Shown here: piece after piece, positions 22,959 to 34,900 of the stretch
Layout: every line of letters begins with the position of its first letter
Position numbering within the stretch: the stretch's first letter is position 1
Assembly: GCA_016858145.1 (NCBI GenBank)
Contig: JAEHOE010000155.1
Span: 214,233-278,232, forward strand
Source: Edaphochlamys debaryana
Taxonomy: Eukaryota > Chlorophyta > Chlorophyceae > Chlamydomonadales
DNA: 64,000 bases
Direction: 5' to 3'
Notes under the pieces: generated by a model
What the model was told of the DNA's origin: nothing
The model's input: the letters and a program-made list of their open reading frames with translations, nothing else
Database searches by the model: none
Program-made: the position numbers and the translations under genes

Positions 22959-25900
22959 ATGATTCCGCTTCAGCTCGTGGCTGTGCTCATTGCAGCCACC
23001 GCCTCGCTCGGCGCGGCCGAACATGGTGCAACCGTGACCGCTCGCGTTGCTAGCGGTCGTGAAATGGCTCTGGCGCTAGAGGAGGCGGTATCAGGAGTCA
23101 CACAAGTTATAGAGCTCAGCGCGAGCGAGGTGAACCTGACCGATGCCGACTGGGGGGGCATTCCCCTTCCGCTCGTGTTTCCCGCTGGGCGCACGATGAC
23201 CATCCGGGGAGACCCCGGGCTCCCCAGCGGGCCACCCGTTCTCCGCATGACCACCACACCGGCGGTAAGCATAGAGGAAGGGGATAGGCCTCGAGGGCAG
23301 CAGGCAGGGCGCGGGGTTAGGGGCGTAGCGGCGCGCCGGCGCGTAGGGGCGCCAACGGCGGCTGGCATGCCGCGAAGCCAGCACGCCAATCTGCAAACCG
23401 TAGCGACCCTCTGGCCTTCAGGGGGGACCCAACGGCCAACAATTTCTTGGACATAGGCTTGCAGAACCGAAAGCTCCCTGCCAGGCGCGGGGTGCCCACT
23501 CACACATGTGTGCACCTCTGCACCCCAGCAAGTGCCAACCCGCTCAGGTCAAGATACGACCTCTGTCCACTTGCCGCATCCCTCACCACTACCCCGCCGC
23601 CGCCGACCTCCACAGGTCAAGATACTCGACAACTCCACGTTCATTTTTGAGGGCGTGATCCTCGACTCGTATGTGTACCAACGATTGAACTTCTTCCGGA
23701 CCCCCTCCCTCACGCTCTTCACCAACTCGCCCGAGGGCACCAATGCCGCCCTGGTCTCGGGCCGTGACATGTCCGTAATTAATTGTGAGGGCGTAGTCAT
23801 TGCTGCTTTTCATTAAGCCACATCTGGGGCTGTCGCATCAAGAAAGCTGCAACCAACCGCTCCCGTGACCATCCGCCACCCGTCTCTGCCCCGCAGCCTT
23901 CTGCCTCCCCTGGGAGGCATGGGAGCAGTACCTGGACTCCGCTGCGCGGCCCCCGCTGCTGCTGGGGCGGCAGGTGTACGACAGCCACGTGGACCAGGGC
24001 ACCTGCGCACATGACCCCGCCCTGCCGCCCCTGCAGCGCTGCTGGTGCGTTGCCGGGTGGCAGTTGGGCGACGGCCTGGCGGTTGGTTGGATTTCGATCT
24101 GGATCTGGCGGTTGGGATACGCGTCCTAGCGCTTACCCTTTGCCCGCTCCTCACCCTTCGGCTTGCACCCTGCCCACATCCTCCCCTCCCGCCTGCCCCC
24201 GTTTCCCTTCCCCTCCCTTCCGCAGGCCCGCCCGCTACAACTGCCGGGACGTGGGCATCGCGGGCGCTCAGCTGAACGCGGCGGGAAACCCCGTGGCCAC
24301 AAACTACGACTTCCAGCTCCTCAACGTAACCCTCTTGTGCACAGTCATGATGGACAGGTGGGGCAGGGACAAAGCAAAGCTAAGCAATGGAGAGTTTGTT
24401 GAGACCCTCTCCGCTTGGCCCCACTCCCCCCATCCCCCCGCCTCCTCCTAAACCCGCTGCCCCCTGCGTCAGGGCGTGTGTGGATGCGCACGGGCCTGTG
24501 GGATGCAGCACCATGTACGCGCGGGGCCTGGCGGGGGCCTACCTGCCCGCAGCGCCGCAGCCGCAGCCGTCGCTGCCGCTGGGCGTCGCCGCTGCGGGCG
24601 ACACGGGCTCTGCGGGGCTGCTGGCGGGCTGCATCGTGGGAGGTGCGTACGGCACGCGGGGCCCCGTGGGTGCGACTGAGCACGTGGGCCCGCATGGGGT
24701 CTTGTCACGTGGGCCCTTCGCCGCCTGCAGCAGGCGCGCATTCCAGCAATCAACCAACTAACAACCCAACCAACAAACCAACCAACAAACCGCATGTGCA
24801 GGCGTGGTCCTGCTGCTGGTGGTCCTGGCCATTGCGGGCCTGCTCCTGCGGCGGCGCTGGGCCCGCAGCCAGGCCCAGGCCCCTGCCGACTCGGGCCCCA
24901 GCGCCCTGCCCTCGCCGGCACCCAAGTACCTGCGGGAGTCATCCAGGGAGACGTGAGGGCGCCTGGGGGCTGGGGGCACGTCAGGGGCAGCGCCCCAGTC
25001 AGGGCTCCTGAGGGCAAAGGGAGCGGTGGGCTGCTGTGTCGGGTTGAGGGCGCACAGGCACGACACTGCACGTCACGGCAGCGACACTGCACGTCACGGC
25101 AGCTGACGTACCTCCCCTCTACTTATCCCCCCCTCCCCGTTCCTGTGTGGCACGCTTGCTCCACCCTTGCTCAACCCCGCAGCGGTACCATCTCTACGTC
25201 CCTGGAGTCGGGGTCCTGCGCCGGGGGGGCCCACGGGGGGACCCACGGGGGGGGCCACGAGAGCGCCTGCACGCCCGCCTCCGCCGCGGCGGCCGCGGCG
25301 TTCGGTCTGGCGCTTTCTCGGGAGCGCAGCGGCAGCGGCGCGTCTCCAGGTGAGGTGCCTTGGCGGGGCTGCAGCGGGCAGGGCGGGGCGCGGCGGGGGG
25401 CGGGGGCGGGTGTGGGGGTGGGGCGGGGCACGTGTGGGCTGGTGGGAGGGAGCGCGCCGCGCGAGGAAGTGCGCCGCAGTTTTCGCCTGCCGTCTCCTCT
25501 TCTCCATCTCCACCTCCACCTCCACCTCCACTTCCTCCTAGGCTGTTCTCAAGCTGCAACCCCCTCCGCCGAGGCCGCCCTCCTCGCTGAGGGGGCTGCG
25601 GGGGCGTGGGGCCCGGGGGAGGTGGTCAGCGATCAGACGCCGCTGCGGGCGGTGGCTGTGGCCATCAAGGTGGTTGGGTGGATCCAGGATCTAGGGATCC
25701 AGGGATGTGAAAATCCAGGGATCCAGGAGAACGGCATCCGGGGGTGGGCGGGGGTGACGGTATCCCCTCCCGATTCCTGGATTCAGCCACCTGCCGACAC
25801 CGCTCCCCCGCTCCCCGCCGCTGTCAGGTCGACACGAGCGCAGTCCCCGACCTATGCCCGCCCTCAGACCCGTTGTCGCCCAACGGTGAAGGCGGCGGGC

Positions 25901-28870
25901 CCGTCGCCCCCGTGGCGGGGCCGGGGCAGCAGGGGCAGGAGCCAGAGCCCGGGCCGGGGCCGGGCCCAGGGGCGGACAACGTGGTTCGGCTGACGGGGGC
26001 TGTGCTGGGCAAGGGCGCGTTCGGTCGCGTGTACGAGGGGTGGTACCGGGGGCGGCTGGTGGCTGTGAAGCAGCTGCTGGAGGCGGGGGGCCGCGGGGGG
26101 GGGGCGGCGTGCGCCCCGGAGGAGGCGCAGGAGACGTACCGCCAGGTGGAAGTGGGAGGGGGGTGCGGCTGGGGCAGGGTGGAGAGGGGTCTGGGCTGGG
26201 CTGGGAGGCGTGCGGGGGCCCGCCCGGGGGCCCACCCGGCCCGGAAGCGGCGAGGCTGGAGGGCGGGGGGCGCAGGGCCGAGGGTGGGGGCGGAATCCCA
26301 GCATCTTCGTAGCGCACCCCGGCACTGCGCCTGGCACTGGCGGGGGAATGGGCGCTGGGAGCTGGCAGCTGGCAGCTGGGAGTTAATATGCATGGCATGG
26401 TCTGCGTTTATGGCCCACAGGCCTCACCTCCCACTCTCAACCCCACCACCCCCCCCCTCCCCCCCCCAGGAGCTGGAGGTGCTGGGGCGCTGCGACCACC
26501 CCAACATCGTGCGGGTGCTGGCGGCGTGCGTGGGGGGCACACCCCGGCCCATCATGTGCGTCCTGCGGTGCCCTGGGGGAAGGGGTGGGGGCGATGAAGG
26601 GGAAGGGTTGGTCAGGAGTAGTCAGGGGCACTCTGCCTTTCGCCGGTGCCGGGTGCCACCCTCCCCTCCTCAAGCTATCGCGATTCCATGACACCACCTA
26701 ACGCCCGCCCCCAACCCCCCACCGCCAACCGCCCCCCAGGGTGCTCGAGCGCATGGACACGTCCCTGGACAAGATGCTGTACGGCGGTACGGCAACCCTG
26801 CTGCCCCTGCGCCTGGTGCTGCACGTGGGCACGCAGGTCGCACAGGGGCTGAGCTACCTGGTGAGGGGGGGGGCGGGGGGGGGGAGGGTTCCAGGGAAGG
26901 CGGGTGCACAAGCAAACGGCCTTCCTCCGTTTCTCCTAATTGTGTTGAACTCGCCCGCCCCCCCATACCCGCAGCACCCGACCATCCTCCACCGGGACCT
27001 CAAGCCGGCCAACGTGCTCATCAGCAACCCCCCTGGGGAGGCGCCGGTGGTCAAGCTGTCGGTGGGTGGGCGGCAGCTTGCGGGGGCAGCTTCCGTCCCT
27101 GCGCACACTGCCCCCTGCCCTGCCCGGGTCGTCATGACGACTCCCGCCCCTTGCCCCTTTCCTGGGGACGGCCCCCCCCCCTTCAGGACTTCGGTCTCTC
27201 CCGCCTGCGGCACTCGGCTCTGGAGACTGACCGACCCGAGGCCGGCACGGTGGGGTGGGGTGAAGGGGGGCAATGCAAGGGTGAGGCTGGTGGTGGTGGT
27301 GGTGGGGGGTTCTGGGCGGTTGAGGTGGGGGGGCGGCAGGGGCAGGAAGACCGACTGGCGTTTCGGGCGTTGGCTCCGCCCAAGGCCGCCCCAAGCTCCA
27401 GCCCCCTGACGCCTTTCCCCCCCCTGGCCCACTGCCCCGTTCGCCCCGGCATGTCCTCCCCTCCCGTCCTCCGCCCACCTCGGACCAGCCCGCCTACATG
27501 AGTCCGGTGCGTGGGGCCCCTGCGCGGGGTGGGGGGAGCGGGTCGCGGCGTGACGGGTGCGGTCGCTGCCCCGCCTCCCCCACATGCGCACAGCGTGCCC
27601 CCGCAACGTCCCGTGTGACCCCCCTGGCCTTGACCACCCACCCAATCCGACGCCATCCCACTTCACACCATCCTACCCCGCCACCCCCCCCCTCCCCCTC
27701 CCCCCCAGGAGTGTTTCGATATCAACTGCTCGGCCATCACGCACCGCACAGTGAGGCCCCGTACGGGCGCACTGCGGAAGGAGAGGGGTGGTCAAGGGAC
27801 AGCGGAGGGCATTTGCTCGCGCGCAGTGGGGCCCGCCGAGCCGCCCCTCTGCTGCCCAACCGGCCATCAGCTGTGGCATGACCCCGCCCTGCGCCTTCCC
27901 TCGTTACCCCCCTTCAACCCGCACCCAAAGGACGTCTATGCTTTCGGCGTCCTGCTGTGGGAGATGCTGGCGGGGGCGGTACCCTGGAAGGGCCGAGTGA
28001 GTCGCCGACTTGCACCTTCGTGCCGTACTCAGTGGCTTAGCTTCAACTGGCGTACAGCAGCAACTCCTTTTGCGCATGTTTTCTTGACAACCCCAACTGC
28101 AACCAACGTGCTTCTTACTACTGTGTCACCACCAACCATCCCGCCGTACAGACCGCCGTACAGATCGCGTACGAGGTGGCCCTGCTCAACCACCGTCTGC
28201 CCGTGCCGCCGCGCACGTGCCCCGGCGGCTGCGTGGAGGGGCGCTGGACGCCCCGGCTGCGGGGGCTGCTGGCGGCGTGCTTCGAGCGGGACCCCTGGCG
28301 CCGGCCCGCGGCGGCGGAGGCGGCCAAGACCCTGGCCCTGGCTCTGCAGGTGGGGGGGACAGGGGGGAAGGGGGGGGCTGGGAGGTCGTGTCTGTGTGTG
28401 ATAGGGCCAGGGCGGGTCGGCAGGGGCGGGAGTTTGGTGGCAGACGGGGGACTTGCGACCTGTGCTACGCGGGAGAGCCTTACTTTACGGTTGCCCACTC
28501 CATTCCTTCCTACCCCCGCCCCCCACAGGACCTGGACCGCCCCTCCCCGCAGCGCCCCAGCGCGGACAATCCCAGCCCCGCCGCCCTGGATCCCAGTGCC
28601 TGAGGTTCCCCTGCGCCCTGGCCCTCGCTCACGAGGCTGGGGGGCGCGGGGAGCCTGCGGCTGCTATTCCTCGAGCTACCCCACCTGCTGGTGGCTCCCA
28701 GGGAGGGGCGTGTGAACGAGGGAGCTCGCGGCTGCGGCACGGAGGCTCACGGCCCATGGATGCTGCCCGCCTACAGAGGGGGCCGGTGGTGGCGGTGTGC
28801 GCACGGTGTGCGGTGGGGCATCTTGGACGCAGATGACGCTGGTGATGCAAACGTACGTGGACGCATAACT
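21355..28870 (+). repeat. Left arm of the large inverted duplication
   Basis: This arm matches 31780-38560 in reverse complement. Similarity is patchy upstream of the ATG, moderate over the ectodomain exons and introns, very high from about 24660 to 28595 including introns, and patchy again in the 3' flank to about 28870. Limits are by eye. Confidence 0.85.
22959..28603 (+). CDS. Receptor-like TKL protein kinase, copy 1 (single-pass membrane)
   Basis: Eighteen exons, 814 aa, intact: 22959-23264, 23616-23784, 23897-24044, 24226-24357, 24473-24642, 24802-24952, 25183-25349, 25542-25669, 25828-26145, 26470-26555, 26740-26860, 26975-27061, 27187-27249, 27489-27506, 27709-27750, 27931-27996, 28152-28349, 28529-28603. 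A signal peptide (LQLVAVLIAATASLGAAEHG) precedes an ectodomain of about 285 residues with Cys pairs and VIELSAS...MTIRGDP...LDNSTFIFEGV, reminiscent of a parallel beta-helix. The membrane helix VVLLLVVLAIAGLLL (about 309-323) is followed by RRRW. The kinase spans about 510-770: GKGAFGRV, VAVK (K538), HRDLKPAN (638-645), DFG (662-664), PAYMSPE, DVYAFGVLLWEML. It should sense an extracellular cue and phosphorylate cytosolic targets; ligand and pathway are unknown. Exon 14 is an 18-base microexon encoding PAYMSP. Pair partner: 31956-38005. Confidence 0.88.
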
Positions 28871-29010
28871 GCCGGCGGATCACACGCTGGGAACTCGATT
28901 CGCTGGGGTAGCCGGGGGCAGGTTCTGATCTGGGCACCATGAGAGAAGAGAGACACAAGCAAGCAAGCCCATGAATGCACGTAATCACATAATGCTATCA
29001 TATCACATAC

Positions 29011-29031
29011 GTCTGTCTGTCTGTCTGTCTG
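29011..29031. repeat. (GTCT)n microsatellite
   Basis: Five uninterrupted GTCT units followed by GCCT, in the spacer. Confidence 0.9.
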
Positions 29032-29990
29032 CCTAGCTGTCGGTCCAGGGGTGTCTGCCACCCCTATGTCTGTCTGAGGGTGCCGTATAAGTACGGAGGT
29101 GTGCCCCACCTCAATCGTCCGTCCGAGCTAGGGCGGAGGTTCATCCACGCCCGTAGCGGTGGAACCAACAAACGGCGTACAAGCCTGCTAACCGGGGAGG
29201 ACCCGGGGTAATGGCTATTGCTAGTTTCACTAATTTTGGCCGAATTTCAGCAGTCACATTTTGTGTGAAACTGCTAACCCGGTATGTCCTCCATTGCGTA
29301 TCCGGACCTTCATCAGCTTTGGGGCCCTGACGGCACACCTGCCGCTCGGAACTCTTTGCTCGGTTCACTTAGATTCTTAAGAATCTCAGAATCTTTCACC
29401 TCGCATGCCGTCTGCGGTAGGCGGGCCGTCGTTCGCGGTTCCCTGTGCGTCCAAGCCGGCTTTAGGTAATCACGGCCGGGGGACATGGCTTAGGGTGGGG
29501 TTTAGGGCTGAACGGGTGTCGGATTTCTTTGCTTTATTCGCTGAGGGTCTCTCAGCTTGCTTGCACACTCCATATATCTGCTGTAGTAGGTGGGCCGTCG
29601 TCCGGGTTCCCTGTGCTGGGGTGGACATGTAATGTGTGGGTGGGGGCTAGTTTGGGCCTGCACGTTCTAATCGCTCGGGGGCGCCTGTTGCAGGGTTGGG
29701 CGGTCCCTCAGGCCGAATTTGCGCTGGGTAATCACAGCGGCAGGGGGGGCGGCGGCATTGCATTGCAACGTGAGGTTAGGGGTTGCACGCTCGGATTGCA
29801 CGGGTGCCGGGCGGTTGGCCGATAGTGGTTGAATTGGATCGAGCTTGCTTGCACGGGCGCAACAAAAGCAATGTCGCCGGCTTTGATTCTATTTAGTATG
29901 CTACTGCCCCCTGGCGCATGGGATATGGTTCCCGGCCTTATCACTGAAGTATTAGTAAGCTTAGTAAGCTTGTCGCACGGGAATTTTTAT

Positions 29991-30605
29991 CCGGACCGGA
30001 CGGAAGGCGGGGGATTGGACTGGACGGATAAATCGGATAGGATGGCGGCTTGAGCGGGGCCTGGCTGGAACGTAACGAACGCGCGCGGCGTGTGTGCGTC
30101 CTGGCTGGAACGGCGAGAGCTGCGGAGCGGGCGGCTGGGCCGGCTGCGTTGGTGTGGGGGAATGGCCGCACGGGAATCTCTTTGTTCATGTTTCATCTTC
30201 CAGTGCAGCTGCGCGCGCGGACGCTGTGCATACTGATGCGGCTCTGTATGACCGTAGCTCCCCGGCGGAACGTTAGTGGAGGGTAGAGCGGAGGAGATTG
30301 GGCCCTAGTCGACGTTGGCCCCGAAATGCAAATTCCCCAAGCCACGCCTCGGCTCGTGCTGCGCTGGATAGGCACCATGCTGAGCTCACGCACAGGTGAG
30401 TGAGGAGTCGGGGATAAGTCTCTTGGCCCTGCCTGGGGCAGGCGAGCGAGGCTGGCCTCCCGGGCTGGTTACATGTCGGGGGGGGGGGGGGGCGCTTGCT
30501 CTACTCCGGCGGGCCTGTAACTACCTGTCTGTTTATTCCGCCAGAGATGCCGCTTCCGAAGTTTGGACTTGTGAGCACGGCTCCTTATCGATGCACGGAA
30601 AGTAG
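29991..30605 (+). repeat. Dispersed repeat R2 (related to 20850-21335)
   Basis: Same orientation and block order as R1, beginning CCGGACCGGACGG, with an inserted stretch between about 30250 and 30400 and a 14-G run near 30478. Two modules are conserved: 29991-30250 and about 30400-30605. Confidence 0.8.
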
Positions 30606-30639
30606 CGAGTGGATCAAGTCGGTAGGGTAGGCTGCTGGG

Positions 30640-30765
30640 GTGCCCTGGGGCCTGTTATAAGTATCTGTGTCTTCCTTCAAAGATGTCGCGTCCGGAGCTA
30701 CGAGCAGCATTACCGGTACACAAGCAACAGCACGTCACCATTGCACGGAAAGGGGTTGGCTCGCC
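30640..30765 (+). repeat. Partial repeat R3 (second module of R1/R2)
   Basis: GGGCCTGTTATAAGTATCTG, then CTTCCTTCAAAGATG, then TTGCACGGAAAGGGGTTGG follow the order of the R1 end (21231-21330) and the R2 end, so it is a third, tandem copy of the second module. Confidence 0.6.
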
Positions 30766-31955
30766 TCTTTAAGGGCAAGACAGCAGTCCCCTCATCAGGG
30801 GGAGGCAGGGCCGTGCGGGGTAGGTAGGTGCTGTACGGGGTGTGGTACGGCGCAGGGAAGAGCGGGTGTGGCCTGGGGCCGGCATGCACACGGCGGCCGG
30901 GCAGGCGGCCATGGATAGAGTGCATGCGCTGCGCTCCGATCCGACAAAGGGCGGCCCGGGCCTGCGACTGGTCGTCCAGGGGGTGGCCCAAGATCAACCC
31001 ATGGACTGGGCCGCCGGCGAGGGCACCTCAGTCCTCTCACATGCAACCGACGTACCCGGCCCGCCCAGGTAGGGGGGTTAGTCCCTGAAAGAATGGACTA
31101 CGCCAAAATAAGATGGCAACAATACTGCCGTGCAACACTGCCGTACATGACGGCGGCCAGCAGCGAACCACAGGGGCAACTGAAGCCGGTGGGGCACACG
31201 CACGCTCGCCACAGCTGGGCCCTGCAGGGCCTCGTCCTTCCGCCCCCGCCGAGGACTGCCAAACACGCACGCCGCTTGCTTCCCGCCGAAGCATTCAGAG
31301 GGCTTGCCAGGGCCACCGCTTTCCATGGGCCACTCCCGGCGGGCGGATAGCTCACCGAACACCCGACATGCAAGTGTCCCATCACCATACGGTACACTTG
31401 CTTGAGCACATGAAGGACGTTTCCGGGGAGGCCCAGGCGGGTCCCCGTGTCAAGTTGACATACTAACCAATCAACGAGGTATAGGGCCAGTCAGAATGTC
31501 AGATTGACAAAATGTCATGCACTGCAGCTCAGAATGCCCAGCAGTGCGCAAACGAAGGCAGTGTGCAGTTCCCCACGTGCAGCATTCTGAATTTTGCGTG
31601 GATTGGTCAGACTGCAGTCTGGTGCTTGCTTGCTTGCTGTGTACCTTACTCTTCTCTCCACCTCCACACCACCTACAGCGCTCAGCCCGGCAGCGGTCCC
31701 CGGTGCCATCATGGCACCCCATCACAGCGGCCGCTCAGAGGCGGCCCCCGGCTATCCCCAGCGGCGTAACGTTTGGTCTGTCTGCAGGGGATTACGTACG
31801 CTTGCATCAGCATCCGTTCCGTCCACGATGCCCCACACCGCACCCCGTGCGCACACGGCGGATGCGCCAAGACCCAGACACGGCCGCCCCTCCGTCTGTG
31901 CGCGGGCGGCTGCGCACCGTTGCAGCCTCCGTGCCACAGCCGCAAGCTCCGTCGT

Positions 31956-34900
31956 TTACGCGCCCCTCCGTGGGATGGAGCCGCCGGGGGGCGGGCTCGG
32001 GGTCATGGAGCCATAAGCCCCCTGCCAAGGGAGTTTTAGGCCGGGATCCAGGGCGGCGGGGCTGGGATTGTCCGCGCTGGGGCGCTGCGGGGAGGGGCAG
32101 TCCAGGTCCTGTGGGGGAAGGGGGAGGGCGGAGGGAGGAAGTGGGCTACCGTAAACTAAGGCTCTCCCGCGTAGCACAGGTCGCAAGTCCCCCGTCTGCC
32201 ACCAAACGCCCGCCCCTGCCGACCCACTCTGGCCCTATCACACACAGACACGTCCTCCCAGCCCCCTCTGCCCCCCCTGCCTGTCCCTCCCACCTGCAGA
32301 GCCAGGGCCAGGGTCTTGGCCACCTCGGCCGCCGCGGGCCGGCGCCAGGGGTCCCGCTCGAAGCACGCCGCCAGCAGCCCCCGCAGCCGGGGCGTCCAGC
32401 GCCCCTCCACGCAGCCGCCGGGGCACGTGCGCGGCGGCACGGGCAGGCGGTGGTTGAGCAGGGCCACCTCGTACGCGATCTGTACGGCGGTCTGTACGGC
32501 GGGATGGTTGGTGGTGACACAGTAGTAAGAAGCACGTTGGTTGCAGCTGGGGTTGTCAAGAAAACATGCGCAAAAGGAGTTGCTGCTGTACGCCAGTTGA
32601 AGCTAAGCCACTGAGTACGGGACGAAGGTGCAAGTCGGCGACTCACTCGGCCCTTCCAGGGTACCGCCCCCGCCAGCATCTCCCACAGCAGGACGCCGAA
32701 AGCATAGACGTCCTTTGGGTGCGGGTTGAAGGGGGGTAACGAGGGAAGGCGCAGGGCGGGGTCATGCCACAGCTGATGGCCGGTTGGGCAGCAGAGGGGC
32801 GGCTCGGCGGGCCCCACTGCGCGCGAGCAAATGCCCTCCGCTGTCCCTTGACCACCCCTCTCCTTCCGCAGTGCGCCCGTACGGGGCCTCACTGTGCGGT
32901 GCGTGATGGCCGAGCAGTTGATATCGAAACACTCCTGGGGGGGAGGGGGATTGGGGGGTGGCGGGGTAGGATGGTGTGAAGTGGGATGGCGTCGGATTGG
33001 GTGGGTGGTCAAGGCCAGGGGGGTCACACGGGACGTTGCGGGGGCACGCTGTGCGCATGTGGGGGAGGCGGGGCAGCTACCGCACCCGTCACGCCGCGAC
33101 CCGCTCCCCCCACCCCGCGCAGGGGCCCCACGCACCGGACTCATGTAGGCGGGCTGGTCCGAGGTGGGCGGAGGACGGGAGGGGAGGACATGCCGGGGCG
33201 AACGGGGCAGTGGGCCAGGGGGGGGAAAGGCGTCAGGGGGCTGGAGCTTGGGGCGGCCTTGGGCGGAGCCAACGCCCGAAACGCCAGTCGGTCTTCCTGC
33301 CCCTGCCGCCCCCCCACCTCAACCGCCCAGAACCCCCTACCCCCCCCCCACCACCACCCTCACCCTTGCATTGCCCCCCTTCACCCCACCCCACCGTGCC
33401 GGCCTCGGGTCGGTCCGTCTCCAGAGCCGAGTGCCGCAGGCGGGAGAGACCGAAGTCCTGAAGGGGGGGGCCGTCCCCAGGAAAGGGGCAAGGGGCGGGA
33501 GTCGTCATGATGACCCGGGCAGGGCAGGGGGCAGTGTGCGCAGGGACGGAAGCTGCCCCCGCAAGCTGCCGCCCACCCACCGACAGCTTGACCACCGGCG
33601 CCTCCCCAGGGGGGTTGCTGATGAGCACGTTGGCCGGCTTGAGGTCGCGGTGGAGGATGGTCGGGTGCTGCGGGTATGGGGGGGCGGGCGACATGTTAAG
33701 TTCAACACAATTAGGAGAAACGGAGGAAGGCCGCAAAAGTGGCCCACCTTCCCTGGAATCCTCCCCCCCCCGCCCCCCCCCCCTCACCAGGTAGCTCAGC
33801 CCCTGTGCGACCTGCGTGCCCACGTGCAGCACCAGGCGCAGGGGCAGCAGGGTTGCCGTACCGCCGTACAGCATCTTGTCCAGGGACGTATCCATGCGCT
33901 CGAGCACCCTGGGGGGCGGTTGGCGGTGGGGGGTTGGGGGCGGGCGTTAGGTGGTGTCATGGAATCGCGATAGCTTGAGGAGGGGAGGGTGGCACCCGGC
34001 ACCGGCGAAAGGCAGAGTGCCCCTGACTCTCCCTGACCAACCCTTCCCCTTCATCGCCCCCACCCCTCGCCCCAGGGCAACGCAGGACGCACATGACAGG
34101 CCGGGGTGTGCCCCCCACGCACGCCGCCAGCACCCGCACGATGTTGGGGTGGTCGCAGCGCCCCAGCACCTCCAGCTCCTGGGGGGGAGGGGGGGGGGTT
34201 GAGAGGGGAGGGGAGGCCTGTGGGCCAGAAACACAAACTCTGCCGTATCAACTCCCAGCTGCCAGCTGCCGGCTGGGCCGGGTGGGCGCTTGATGCGTAC
34301 CCTGCCGTGCCCTCTTCCGCCCACGTACTGCCCCCGCACGCCTCCCAGCCCAGCCCAGACCCCTCTCCACCCTGCCCCAGCCGCACCCCCCTACCACCCC
34401 CACCTGGCGGTACGTCTCCTGCGCCTCCTCCGGGGCGCACGCCGCCCCCCCCCCGCCGCCCCCCGCCTCCAGCAGCTGCTTCACAGCCACCAGCCGCCCC
34501 CGGTACCACCCCTCGTACACGCGGCCGAACGCGCCCTTGCCCAGCACAGCCCCCGTCAGCCGAACCACGTTGTCCGCCCCTGGGCCCGGCCCCGGCCCGG
34601 GCTCTGGCTCCTGCCCCTGCTGCCCCGGCCCCGCCACGGGGCCGACGGGCCCGCCGCCTTCACCGTTGGGCGACAACGGGTCTGAGGGCGGGCATAGGTC
34701 GGGGACTGCGCTCGTGTCGACCTGACAGCGGCGGGGAGCGGGGGAGCGGTGTCGGCAGGTGGCTGAATCCAGGAATCGGGAGGGGCTACCGTCACCCCCG
34801 CCCACCCCCGGATACCGTTCTCCTGGATCCCTGGATCCCGCAATCCTGGATCCCGCATCCTCAGATTCCAGAATCCCTGGATCCACCCACCCACCTTGAT

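Larger units (their letters stand above)
28604..31955. other. Spacer between the two inverted receptor-kinase genes
   Basis: The first and last few hundred bases (to about 28870 and from about 31780) are diverged 3' flanks of the two kinases. Between them lie a (GTCT)n microsatellite, repeats R2 and R3, and otherwise unassigned sequence. Both kinases are transcribed toward this spacer. Short ORFs at 30842-31088, 31037-31362 and 31512-31769 show no family motif and are not called. Confidence 0.6.

Noticed and set aside
29490..29510. TTTAGGG-like telomeric string in the spacer
   Set aside because: A single occurrence among unrelated sequence; not an array.
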